Part shown: positions 50,952-61,700 of the stretch, piece by piece
Position numbering within the stretch: position 1 is the stretch's first letter
Layout: each line of letters opens with the position of its first letter
NCBI GenBank assembly: GCA_948144175.1
Contig: CANXME010002325.1
Coordinates: 220,344 to 284,343, forward strand
Length of the DNA: 64,000 nucleotides
From: Closterium sp. NIES-65
Lineage: Eukaryota; Streptophyta; Zygnematophyceae; Desmidiales; Closteriaceae
Direction: 5' to 3'
Translations under genes and position numbers: made by a program
Notes under the pieces: generated by a model
What the model was told of the DNA's origin: nothing
What the model saw: the letters and a program-made list of their open reading frames with translations, nothing else
Databases searched by the model: none

Positions 50952-53900
50952 ATGGCGAACAACCGCACTGGCATCAGCCGGTTCCGTGACTCTTTCGAAG
51001 ACCTAGTCGGTTCCTTACCCATAACCGAACCCCTTCTAAGCGGCCGAAGCCCGTTAGATTTCTTCTACGGGCTTCCCTATCGTCCTAGCCAGCCATCGCC
51101 GTCACCATCCCCGCAAACTGCCATCGGATCTTCTCTCACCGGCCTCCCACCATCGGACAGAGAGTCCGATTATATCGAGGATGGAGCCGTTCCTGTTCCT
51201 GGCCGAGCTCCTGGAGTCAACCCCTACATTGTCCTCCCGGGAAGGGGAACTAGACCTGGGTCTAGGCCTGGTGCTGCTCCGACCGTCAGTAATCAGCATG
51301 CTCGGCGTACAGGACCCCCTCAAGTCCCCTTTCCCGGAAATCGAGCGATTCCTCCCGGTCGCCGGCCCCATGTCCAGCGATCACCCTCACCTTTCGGCTC
51401 CCTCGCGTCGCTTCACGAAAAGGTTCCTTTTCTGCCCGACGAGGAAGAAGGAAAAGAGTCGTTTGAGTCAACTCATGGGTTGCCTGAGAGGGAACCGCCA
51501 TCCCTGCCGCCCTCTCCGCCGTCCGAGCCGCCCCTTCCGTCCCAGCCTCCGCCTCCATCGCTAGCGCGCGTGGTTACTCGAGCTCGTGAGGACGGAACCA
51601 CGTCCTTAAAGAGTTCTATATTTAATCTCTCGAACACGATGATTGGCGCGGGCATGATGGCATTGCCTGCAGCTATGAACGTCCTAGGAGTCGTGACCGG
51701 GAGTGCAGCGCTTATCTTCGTGGCGTTATTAACCTATGGATCCGTCATGGCCATGGTTCGCTGTACCGTCGCCGCTGCTGCTGCTTCTCCATCCTCTTCT
51801 GAGGACCCTTCGCGGTTTCGGGAATCTGACACGTCAAATGACGCCGCGGGAGCAGCAGGAAGAGGCAGAGACGGCAATCCCAGAGAGCTGGGAAGAAAAG
51901 CAAACGCTAGCAATGGAGGGAATTTCAGCGGTGTTGGCAGCCGCAGTTTCAGTATGCGGGATGAGGAGAAGCTGAGTTATAACCACACTGTGGCTACGGC
52001 TCTGGGAAGCACGGGACGGCTGGTGCTGCAGTTGTCCATTGTTGTCAACAACCTCGGCCTCATGATGGTGTTTCTTGATATTATTGGTGAGTGTATCACA
52101 CTTTTAGCGGCCTAAAAGGTGTTTGGCAGCCGCAGTTTCGGCATGTGGGATGAGGAGAAGCTGAGTTATAACCACACGGTGGCTACGGCTCTGGGAAGCG
52201 CAGGACGGCTGGTGCTGCAGGTGTCGATTGTTGTCAACAACTTGGGCCTCATGATGGTGTTCCTTGATATCATCGGTGAGTGGTGGTGATTGTTGTCAAC
52301 AATTTGGGCCTCATGACATGATGGTGTTCCTTGATATTATCGGTGAGTGGTGGTGATTTTTGTCAACAATTTGGGTCTCATGATGGTGTTCCTTGATATT
52401 ATCGGTGAGTGTTAAGCATTTTAAGGAGCATCAGAAAAGGTGTCGTTCGTTGTCGTCAACAACCTTGGTCTCATGATGGTGTTCCTTGATATCATCGGTG
52501 AGTGAGGGTTTCACTCCTTGTTCCAATGCTAATTGTAAATTGGAGCACTGAAACAAAATTTCCAATAGTGTTGTTTGATATCTCATTCACAACTTCCATT
52601 CACTCCAATCGATTACACTACAATTCTCATAAAGGTTTTGTGACTCTTGTTTGTACCACACATTCTCATCTGCCCTTCCTGTGGACGTCACCAATGTTAC
52701 TGCCGAAGCTGCATAGGCATCCATATGCTGTTGTGAATTATTATCCTTGATAAAATACACACTCTCGTATTCTACTTGCCGTTTTCCCTTCCTACTTCCC
52801 GTTTTCCCTCCCTACTTCCATGTTCATTTCCCATGTGTGACTGCAGGGGATGTGCTTGTAGGCAGCGCAACAGGACCTGGCGTTCTGCCACTGGATCAGC
52901 TGCACTTGTCCCCAGACGTGGCCAGAAAGTCTATCCTCTCTATAGTCATTCTCCTTATTCTGCCTCTCTGCCTACAAGACAGACTCGGTAAGTCTTGCAT
53001 TCAGAATGTGCTTGACACTGATTGTTGATACATAGACGTCCAATGTCGCAATGTCACATCCCATCCATGTTTCATGTTCCGTGTTGTGTGACATGTCCCA
53101 TATTCCGTGTTTCATGATTGCTTTACTACAATCTCTCTCCGTCTTGCTCCTTGAACCCAACCCCTTGTTAGCCCTCCCTCCCCTTCCCCATCGTTTGGGT
53201 CCTCTCTGCCACGCTCTCGATCCCTCTTTTCTTTTCTCTTCCTTTCCATTCAATAATATATGGTTGTTGAGACGTCTTAGAAACAACTCCTTGTTAGTCA
53301 TCTCCCACCCCCCCCCCCTCCCCGTCCCCATTGTTTGGTTCCTCTCCCCCATTATCCTGATCCCTCTTTTCGTTCCAACTCCTTTTTAGCCCCCTCCCAC
53401 CCCACCCCCCTCCCCCTTCCCATCGTTTGGTTCCTCTCCGCCTCCCTCTCGATCCCTCTTTTCGCTCCTCTTCATTTCCTTCCTATCAATCAGGGTCCAT
53501 GAAGGTCGCGAGCAAGATATCAGTGGCCCTGGCAATTGCCTTCGTGCTGCTCGTGCTGCTGCTGTCTGGAGGGAAGATTGCAGCTGGTGCTGCCACCATG
53601 CCACCTCTCTTTGCCACGTCTGGCAATGCCCTTGCCGTTTTCAGCGTCATCAACGTCGTCACCAACGCCTTCATATGCCATTTCAATGGTGAGAACGATG
53701 GATTCTGTCGAGTTCTGCTCAGAGAGTACAAGTAAATGGTTATGCCCTTGGTGTTTTCAGCATCATCAACGTCGTCACAAACTCATTCATTTGCCATTTC
53801 AATGGTACGATGGATTGTATCAAGTTCTTCTTTAAAGAGCATGGTACGATGGTCACGCCCTTGCTGTTTTCAGCGTCATCAACGTCGTCACATACATCTT

Positions 53901-55343
53901 CATATGTCATTTCAACGGTGAGTGCGCCTCTCTAGTCTCAACGACAGCAAGCAAGATGGATCCCATTAAGTTCTTTTTAGCAAGTATACTGTATAAGTCA
54001 CATCCATGCTTCATGATTTCCGCTCGCTCCCCCGCATGCGAACCGTCGTCCGCTGATTTGTCATCATCACCTCATCTTGCTCCTCCTTCCCACCCGCCAC
54101 ATCCCTTTTTCCATCCTCTCTGCCAGTGACCCCTATATACAGGGAGTTGAGGGATCGCTCTCTCCCCCGAATGCGCACCATCGTGCGCTGCTCTGTCATC
54201 ATCACCACCCTCGTCTACCTCCCATAGCCGTCAAACTTTACCGTTCCTTTCCACCCCACCTTACCAGTGACCCCGCTTTACAGGGAACTCAGGGACCGCT
54301 CTCTCCCCTGCATGCGCATGCGCTGCTCGGTCATCATCACCACCCTCGTCTACCTCCCATGGCCAAATATCTATACTGTACCTTTCCATTCCATCCCACC
54401 AGTGACCCCTATTTACAGGGAGCTAAGGGACCGCTCCCTCCCCCGCATGCGCACGGTCGTGCGCTGCTCGGTCATCATCACCACCCTCGTCTACCTCGCA
54501 GTCGGCATTTTCGGCCTCGTGCTCTTCGGCTCTGATGTACACACAGACGTGCTCTACGATTTCGACACAAGCTTGGATGTCGTTCCAGGAATGAGCCCCG
54601 TGATCGCGGCTCATGCGGTTGCGCTGGGGCAGGGGGTGAAGGTGGGGTATGCGATTTCCAGAGTGCTTTCGCTGCCTCTGGCACTGTTTCAGCTGCGGCT
54701 GGTTGTGGCGTCGCTGCTGTCGGCTTGTCTGGGAAGGAAAGGGAGAGGAGAGAGGGACGAGGGAAGAACCACAAGCAATGGCAAATCTGAAGCTGTAAAT
54801 GGGGAAGCTGGTTTCAGCAGCGGGCAGACAAAGGAGAGGACGAGGGTAAATTCCCTGGAATATATTCAAGTGGATGGGAATGAGGATGGAGCGGAGGAGG
54901 TAGGAGATGAGGAGGTGGGAGAAGAGAGGGACGGGGAGGAGACGGAGGAGGACGAGGAGGAAGGGGAGGAAGGGGAAGAGGAAGAGGAGGACGAGGAAGC
55001 AAGGCTTGAAGAGCTTCGACGGGCAGAAGAAAAGGCAACAAAAAGGCGGCGTTTTTGGCGTCAAGTCCGTTTCGTACTCCTTACAGTGTTCCTCCTCGTT
55101 TTAGCCTTCTGTGGCGCGGTGCTGGTGCCGGATATCTGGATAGTGTTCCAGTTTATGGGCTGTACCGCAGCGGTTATTATAGGGTTTGTTTTCCCCGGGC
55201 TTGTGGCTTTAAGGGCCAAGGGAGGGACTGTATCAGTGTCTGATACAGTGGTGGCATGGTTGCTGGTGTTGGTGGGTGTAGCTGTGGGTATTATTGGTAT
55301 TGTTGTTAATGTTGTTGTGCTCTTGAACTCTGGCATGCCTTGA
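50952..55343 (+). CDS. AVT/SLC38-type amino-acid transporter
   Basis: Four exons: 50952-52086, 52847-52987, 53494-53688, 54403-55343, all joined in phase 1; 803 residues, much longer than the usual ~450. A roughly 215-residue Pro/Ser-rich cytosolic N-terminus precedes the transporter core. Core: SSIFNLSNTMIGAGMMALP (TM1), VTGSAALIFVALLTYGS, SIVVNNLGLMMVFLDIIGD, KSILSIVILLILPLCL, ISVALAIAFVLLVLLL, FSVINVVTNAFICHFNVTPI, CSVIITTLVYLAVGIFGLVLFG and, after an acidic loop (about 54895-55020), three more spans to GIIGIVVNVVVLLNSG. The family exports or imports neutral amino acids across vacuolar or plasma membranes using proton or sodium gradients. Introns 1, 3 and the one before the last exon carry partial exon copies. 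Confidence 0.85.
52119..52497 (+). repeat. Four end copies of transporter exon 1 with donors
   Basis: Ends at 52275, 52342, 52404 and 52497, each reading NNLGLMMVFLDIIG-type sequence (one with a 5-base ATGAC insertion) and followed by GTGAGTG. The first is 157 bp; the others keep only the last 50 bp or so. All lie downstream of the real exon end at 52086. Confidence 0.9.
53742..53917 (+). repeat. Two end copies of transporter exon 3 with donors
   Basis: Each repeats GCCCTTG(G/C)(T/C)GTTTTCAGC through CATTTCAA(T/C)G, then GTACGA (53805) or GTGAGTG (53918). Both lie after the real donor at 53689. Confidence 0.88.
54127..54361 (+). repeat. Two front copies of transporter last exon with acceptors
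   Basis: Starts at 54127 and 54268 (CCAG then TGACCCC), each running through the RELRDRSL...VRCSVIITTLVYL segment; the first ends in a TAG. Both precede the real exon at 54403, at 135-141-bp spacing. Confidence 0.9.
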
Positions 55344-55775
55344 TGCCATGTAGGCACATGCTGAATGTTACTGTACCTTGCATTGCTTTGCAACTGCATG
55401 CCTATTTATTACATTTACTGAATTTGGTGTCACATGATTTGCTTGCATGTGTCACATCACAGGGTTGCATGCATCTTATACTACTATGTTGTTGTGCCCT
55501 TTTTTTCTCAGCTTTGTCCCTCTTCTGCAACATGCCGTATGGTACAATATTCTCTGCTGTTGCCAGCAGCACTCAGCAAGTGCGGAGCATGTGGTTTGTC
55601 AGATCCGCTTCTACAGCACCCAGGCAGCACCTTATACGGTATCTTCAAGCATTTGGTTCGTCAGCAGCATGTACTGTATAACAATCTGCACACAAAGCAG
55701 CACTTTTTGCACATCTTGGTTACACCATTATCTATAACTGTTATCATACGAGCGTTCTGTTACATCATAACAGCG
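55344..55775. other. Convergent intergenic region transporter / PSRP5
   Basis: AT-richer, no coding signal. Holds both 3' untranslated regions. Confidence 0.45.
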
Positions 55776-57490
55776 TTACACATTCTGGTGCTGCTTCATC
55801 TTGGAGGGCGGCCATCTGCCCTTCTTCCTCAGCTTCCTCTTCTGCACCAATCGCTTGCGCCGCTGCTCCTCCTTCCGCGCCGCCTTGATGTCCTCTGCTG
55901 ACTGTAGCGGCAGCTCCTCCACTGCTGACGTGGCCTCCGCCACGTCAGCTGCCAGCTCGACCACTGGTGCGGTGGTGGCGGCGGCCTGGGGGACGGCGAG
56001 GCGGAGTGAGCGCATGGAGAAAGTGAGGGGCTCGCCTGGGGGAAAAGAGGAGGGGGGGGGGGGTGGGGGGGGTGCGGGGGGGGAGGAGGGGGAGAGATGA
56101 AGGAGAATGAGGAACGGGAAAGGAAAGTGGCAAGGTGAGGGGGAAGTAAAGGCACAGCAGCATGCGGCCTGGGGGACAACGAGGCGGAGAGAGCGCATGG
56201 AGAAAGTGAGGGGTTCGCCAGGGTGGGTGAAAAGAGGGGAGGGGGAATGGCGGGAGGAGAGAGCGGGGGGGGGGGAGGGGGGAGTTGGGGGAAGAAGCGG
56301 GGAAGGGAAAAGGGCACGGGAAAGGTGACGGAATAGAGGCAAGTGGCTTGGGGCGAGGCGAATGGAGCGCAGAGACACTTGGGATTGCCGGAAGGGAGGG
56401 TGAGAATGCGGAATGCGGAAGGTAGGGAATGCGAGACTGGGAGACCAGGGTTAGGTGAAACGACTTGAAGTGTTTGGTTAAAAGGGGAGGGAGGGGGAAA
56501 GGGACGCATGAAGAATGCGTTATATCAAGGGGGGGGGGGGAAAGAGAGAGAAAGGACTGAGGGATGCGAAGGGAGGGAAAGGAGGGACAGTGGAGGACGG
56601 CGGAAGGACAGAGGGACGGAATGAGTCAGAGTGATGGAGTCACTTCGACTCAAGAGTGCTTCGCGCATTCCGACTAGCAATACGGGTGGTTGACAAAGAT
56701 CGACGAAGTCCGATGAAGGGACCGGGCGGGTTACATGGAGGTGTGAAATGAAGTACGCGGGATGAGCCAGACAGATGAGTGAACCAGGCGGATGAGGCAC
56801 CGGTAAGTGGGTTCAGTACAGGCCCCGATTCCCTAGACGACTTTTGAGACGTCTCAAAACCAGGCGGACGAGCTAAGTAGGTCCAGCTCAATACACGATT
56901 CTTCTAGAGGTCTCCGACGCAGTCGCGACGCGAGAGCTGAACACGCACAACTCGAACTAAGCACGCACAGGTCGAGCGCGATTTACTATTGCTACACCGC
57001 TTTATCTTCTCTACTCCCACACTTCAATGTCTGCCCCTTCACCTGCACCGCCATTCCGAAGAGCTGCAAAAGAGCTAGCAGTTCCGTCCAGGCTCATTTT
57101 TGCAACCTGTGCTGCCTAGGAGAAGCTCTACCAGGGTCAAGGGGCATGCTAGATAATGCCATTCGCACACTACTCTTTGGCGAAGTTTCTTGCACGCGTG
57201 AACGTTATGCTAAAGGTCGGTAATCTTACAACACGCAGCGAACCCTCAGACCAGCCGTAGCTTCTCGTAGGTGATGAAGGAAACATACTCTACTCTCAGG
57301 TTCAAAAGCCCCTGAGACTAAGTTTGACCCTAACCCTAATCAGGGAGCCTAAGCCTGAAAATATTAGTGAACGGGCCTGAGACCTACGGTACTTACATGC
57401 GAGGCTCTTGCTCCGCGACGAGACGGTGGAGAAACTGGCGGAAACCGCGGCGGAGCTAAGAGCGGGAAGCAATGTCGCCATGGCAGCCAT
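55776..57490 (-). CDS. PSRP5: Plastid ribosomal protein PSRP5 (bL37c-type, large subunit)
   Basis: Two exons on the minus strand: 57490-57397 and 56035-55776, joined in phase 1 (…SLAC|EPLTFSMRSLRL); 117 residues. Exon 1 (MAAMATLLPALSSAAVSASF) is an Ala/Ser-rich chloroplast transit peptide. The C-terminus RRKRLVQKRKLRKKGRWPPS then KMKQHQNV closely matches the end of plant PSRP5, a plastid-specific 50S subunit protein. Middle residues are Ala/Glu-rich, as in the family. The intron (1361 bp) has G-rich tracts and two decayed front copies of exon 2. A short alternative start at the second ATG (57481) is possible. Confidence 0.88.
56166..56395 (-). repeat. Two decayed front copies of PSRP5 exon 2
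   Basis: About 56166-56221 repeats CCCCTCACTTTCTCCATGCG with CCTGG in place of the CCCAG acceptor. About 56345-56395 is a weaker copy (TGCGCTCCATTCGCCTCGCC). Both are upstream of the real exon in transcription order. Confidence 0.75.
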
Positions 57491-58761
57491 GGCGGAAGCC
57501 TGGACCCGACGGATGCGGCGGATCGTACGGAGAAAAAAATGTGCGTCAGGCAGAACGACGCTGAACAAGCAACAGAAACCGAGAAGAAATAACTAGGTAA
57601 GTAGAAATAATCGTAGGAGCCAAAACCCTTCAGGCGGGCCTGCGGGGAAATCGGCCTTGCGAGGGAGATGGGGGGAAAGCGCGGCCAGATGTTGCACGGG
57701 CGGAAAATTACTGGCGGAAATCCAGATGGGAGGAAGGGGGCAGGGGCGGGAAGCGGAATGGAGGAGCGTGGAAGTGAGGGGGTATGGGCTGATCTGATTG
57801 GTGTTGACACGACGCTCGGGGAAGTCTCCCCCAGCACGGTTTAGTTCGTTGCAATACGGTCAAAGGCAGTACGGCATGAGACTAGTTTTCTACCGTGTTG
57901 AATCTTACTGAACCGCTCTGGACGATGAACGAACTAACACTGTCTGTTCCATGGATGGGTCTGAGGAACACGTGGCAGAAGGCAAGGCGTCAAATGACAC
58001 GTCAACGCGAAGTCACATTACGCGTCAGTAGACGACTTCATAAGAACAAAAACCAAACAAAGTGGGCTAAGTTACATGCACAAAAGAACAAAACAATCAT
58101 ACGACTAGAGAAACAACTACTAGCCCTATACATGATACATAGCAAAGAATCCTTAGCACACCACATGCCCGTGAACTCCTCCGCCTCGAGCTTGTGCTGC
58201 TATAAGCGTCCGGTTGGCCGCTACAACCGCCGCTTTCGTTGCACTGCGCAACGCATCAGCCAATGGCCCAAGTCTCAGCGCTGAGCCCCATTGCTGCGTA
58301 CTCACAATAGCCATCTCGTTGCTTCCCGCAGTCCCATCTTTATTTTCCATGCCTCCATTGTCACCCATTTCCTTCATCACACCCACTTCCACCAAGACCG
58401 CAACTTCCCGGAAATCCACCACCTCTCGTAACACCTGCACCATTACCCGACCACCATATGCAGCCTCCAGCTCAACGATTGCCGCCAGCGCAGCAGCGTC
58501 CACGTCAGCATCCCTCCGCTGCCGCATGTGCCGAGCCCTCTTCCGAACCATGGCTTTCCAACCTCGAAAACACCCGACTGTCATTTCCCTCCTCCATGTC
58601 CTCCTGCTCCTCCGCCCACTTGTGCCGTGACCGCCCCGTTATGATTATAACTCGGAATAGCAGCAGCTGCCGCAGCAGCAGCAGCAGCAGGAGCACCAGC
58701 AGAAGCAAATGAAGCAGAACCGGTGGTCCCAGAGACAGCAGCAGCAGCAGCTGTGAGAGAG
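57491..58761. other. Region between PSRP5 and the histidine kinase gene
   Basis: Should contain the PSRP5 promoter and the kinase 3' end. A minus-strand frame at 58153-58584 (143 residues; VQVLREVVDFREVAVLVEVG) has no recognised domain; it could be a further kinase exon in another frame or chance. Nothing else is supported. Confidence 0.4.
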
Positions 58762-61700
58762 TCATCGCCATAGGTAGTTGTGCTGGTGAAAGGAACTGGC
58801 GGTATTTGCACCAGCAGCACCAGCAGTGGCACCAGCAGTGGCACCAGCGGCACCAGCAGCAGCCCCAGGGGCAAGACCACGAGAGGGTGCTCCAGTAAGG
58901 GTCATGCCTGCCATTCCAGCTGTCACATGTGCTCCTCCAGATAAGCCTGCTCCAGATAAGCCTGGTCCAGTCTGCACCCTCCCTGCAGCAGCAGCACCAG
59001 CAGCCGTGCCAGTTGGGGTAGACAGAGAAGCAGGGAGGCTTCTGGAGAGAGAGGGAGGTACAACTGGTGCAGCTGCTATCTCCTCGGCACTACTCCACAC
59101 CCCCACCGACGAATACACCACCCCTTTCACCCGGTTGCTCAAGTAACAGCTCATCATGCCACCTGGCGCCAGGCTGGCATGGCCCGCCGCCATGTCAGCG
59201 CCAGCGTCAGCAGGGTCGGCGTGATTGGAACGGCCGGCGAAGGGGAGCGAGAGGGAGAGGCGGAAGGAGGAGCCTTGCGAGAGGGTAGAGTCGCAGGAGA
59301 GAGTGCCGTGCATGAGTGAGGCGAGCTTCTGACTTACGATAAGCCCCAGGCCTGATCCCGCTGGGGCAGAGGAGCTGCTGGGAAGAGGGCGGAAAGGGGC
59401 GAGAGAAGAGAGGGGATCAGGGGCAGGGCATGTAACGATGGAAGGAGGGGCGTTGGAAGGGGGCGGAGTGGCAGGAGAGAGTGCCGTGCATGAGAGAGGC
59501 GAGCTTCTGAATTACGATAAGTCCCAGGCCTGATCCTGCTGGGGCAGAGGAGCTGCTGGAAAGAGGGGCAGATGGAAAAGGGGAGGGAAAGTCACACAAC
59601 AGAAGGAAGGAGGAGCATTTGGAGGGGGGGGGAATGGCAGAGTCGCAAGAGAGAGTGCCGTTCATCAGCGAGGCGAGCTTCTGGCTTACTGTGAGGCTCA
59701 GGCCCCACCCTGCTGGCTTACTATGAGGCTCAGGCTCACAACCCAGCACCCACCTCTCACCAGCGTCGGGAGTAGTAGCAGCCTTACTCACCGCGATTCA
59801 GTGTCAAGAAGCACCACTGGAGATGGCTGGTGCCAAGCTAGGATCCATGCCCGAAAACACATGCTGCCGCTGCTCCTCACTCAACCCCGGGCCTGAATCC
59901 GCCACACAAAAGACGAACGAAAAAAATCTCCTCCCCGTCAGCCGAAACGTTTTCGGCCCTGCCCGGTCCGCTGCCCAGTCTGCTGGCCGGGCACGAGCCT
60001 TCCGGCCAGCGCGTCTCTTCCATACTCCTTAGAAGCCACTTCGCCGGATGCTTTATAGAGCTGCACCTCGATCCAGCCTTGCTGGGTGTACTCCACTGCG
60101 TTACGGAAGAAGTTTGCGACAATCTGCTGCACGCGGTGCTTGTCGCCCTTTACAATCACGTCGGCGCATTGAGGTTCAACTGAGCAGAAGACTTGTAAGC
60201 CCTTGTCACCCGCATTCTCATGCTCCTGGCGTGGGTAAAACGGGCCGGAAAGGTGGGAGAAGAACAGGGGACGCGCGAACAGCGGGAGGGGAGAAGGGGA
60301 GGGGAGTTGAGGAGGAGAAGGTGGAGGGTAGCGGGAAAGGGACAGGAAGTTTGCAACGATCTGCTGCACGCGCTGCTTGTCGCCCTTTACAATCACATCG
60401 GCACACTGCGGCTTCACCGAGCAAAACACCTGCAGGCCCTTGTCGTTGCCCGCATTCTCATGTTCCTGGGGAGAGAAGGGGGGAGGGGAGGGGGGAAGGC
60501 CAGGGGGAGGAGGGAGCACCGACCGTTACAGTTGGCACACTGTAACTTCACCGAGAAGAACACCTGCAGACCCTTGTCGTCTCCCGCATTCACATGCCTC
60601 CCTCCATCCCACCACCTGTGCAATCAACGGCGTCAACCACGTGGATGAGCTCAAACGGCTCGCTCTCCACCTCCAGCTTGCATGATGGGGGTTACACAGC
60701 TAGGGAAAGAGGTGAAATTCGACCCACCCACCAAAAAAATGTGGGGAGGGAGGGACTCACCTGTGCAATCACGGCGTCCACCACGTGAATGAGCTCAAAC
60801 GGTTCACTCTCCACCTCCAGCTTGCCCTCCTCTAGCTTGCTCAGATCCAATACATTGTCCACGACCCTCCGCAGATACTTCCTGGTGGGTAGAACAGTAC
60901 ACAATGGTGATATGGGATGCAGAGGGGGTGACAAGGGGTGAATTACGGTGACAGCAGCTGAAACACGGTGCTAGCCGGCTCTCCACCTCCAGCTTCCCCT
61001 TCTCGAGCTTGCTCAGATCCAACACATTGTCCACCACCCTCCGCAGGTACTTGCTGTAAAGTGACAGGGGGGTGAGGAGGGATGTAGAGGGGGTGACAAG
61101 GGGTGAATCACAGTGTCAGCAGGTGACTCTCATGGTGCTAGCCGGCTCTCCACCTCCAGCTTCCCCTCCTCGAGTTGCTCAGATCCAACACATTAATCCA
61201 CCACTCGCCGTAGATACTTGCTGTTGAGGGCGATATGGAGGGGTGACCAGGGTGAACAAGGGTAAGGGCAGATGAAGAGCGGTGAAAGGGGGTGAATCAC
61301 GGTGCTGGATTGGATGGCAGAGCAGAGTGACACATGTACATACCCGCATGCGCTGGTGGCGTGCAGCAGGTCCCACTGGTCCGATGACATCTCTGTGCCC
61401 TCCATGAAGCTGTTTACTGAGACGCCTCAAGAGAAGAGCGGACGGACAAAGAAGACACACATACGTACCCGCACGCCGAGGTGGCGTGCAGCAGGTCCCG
61501 CTGGTCGGATGACATCTCTGTGCCCTCCATGAAGCTGATGGATGAGAGGATGCCGTTCAGAGGGTTGCGGATCTGATGGGGGTGATGATGGGGGTGATGA
61601 TGCGGGGTGATGATGCGGGGTGATGATGCGGGGTGATGATGCGGGGTGATGATGCGGGGTGATGATGGGGGTGATGATGCGGGGTGATGATGCGGGGTGA

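Noticed and set aside
58153..58584. Response-regulator receiver domain at the kinase C-terminus
   Set aside because: The frame lacks the acidic pocket, phospho-acceptor Asp context and conserved Lys of receivers.
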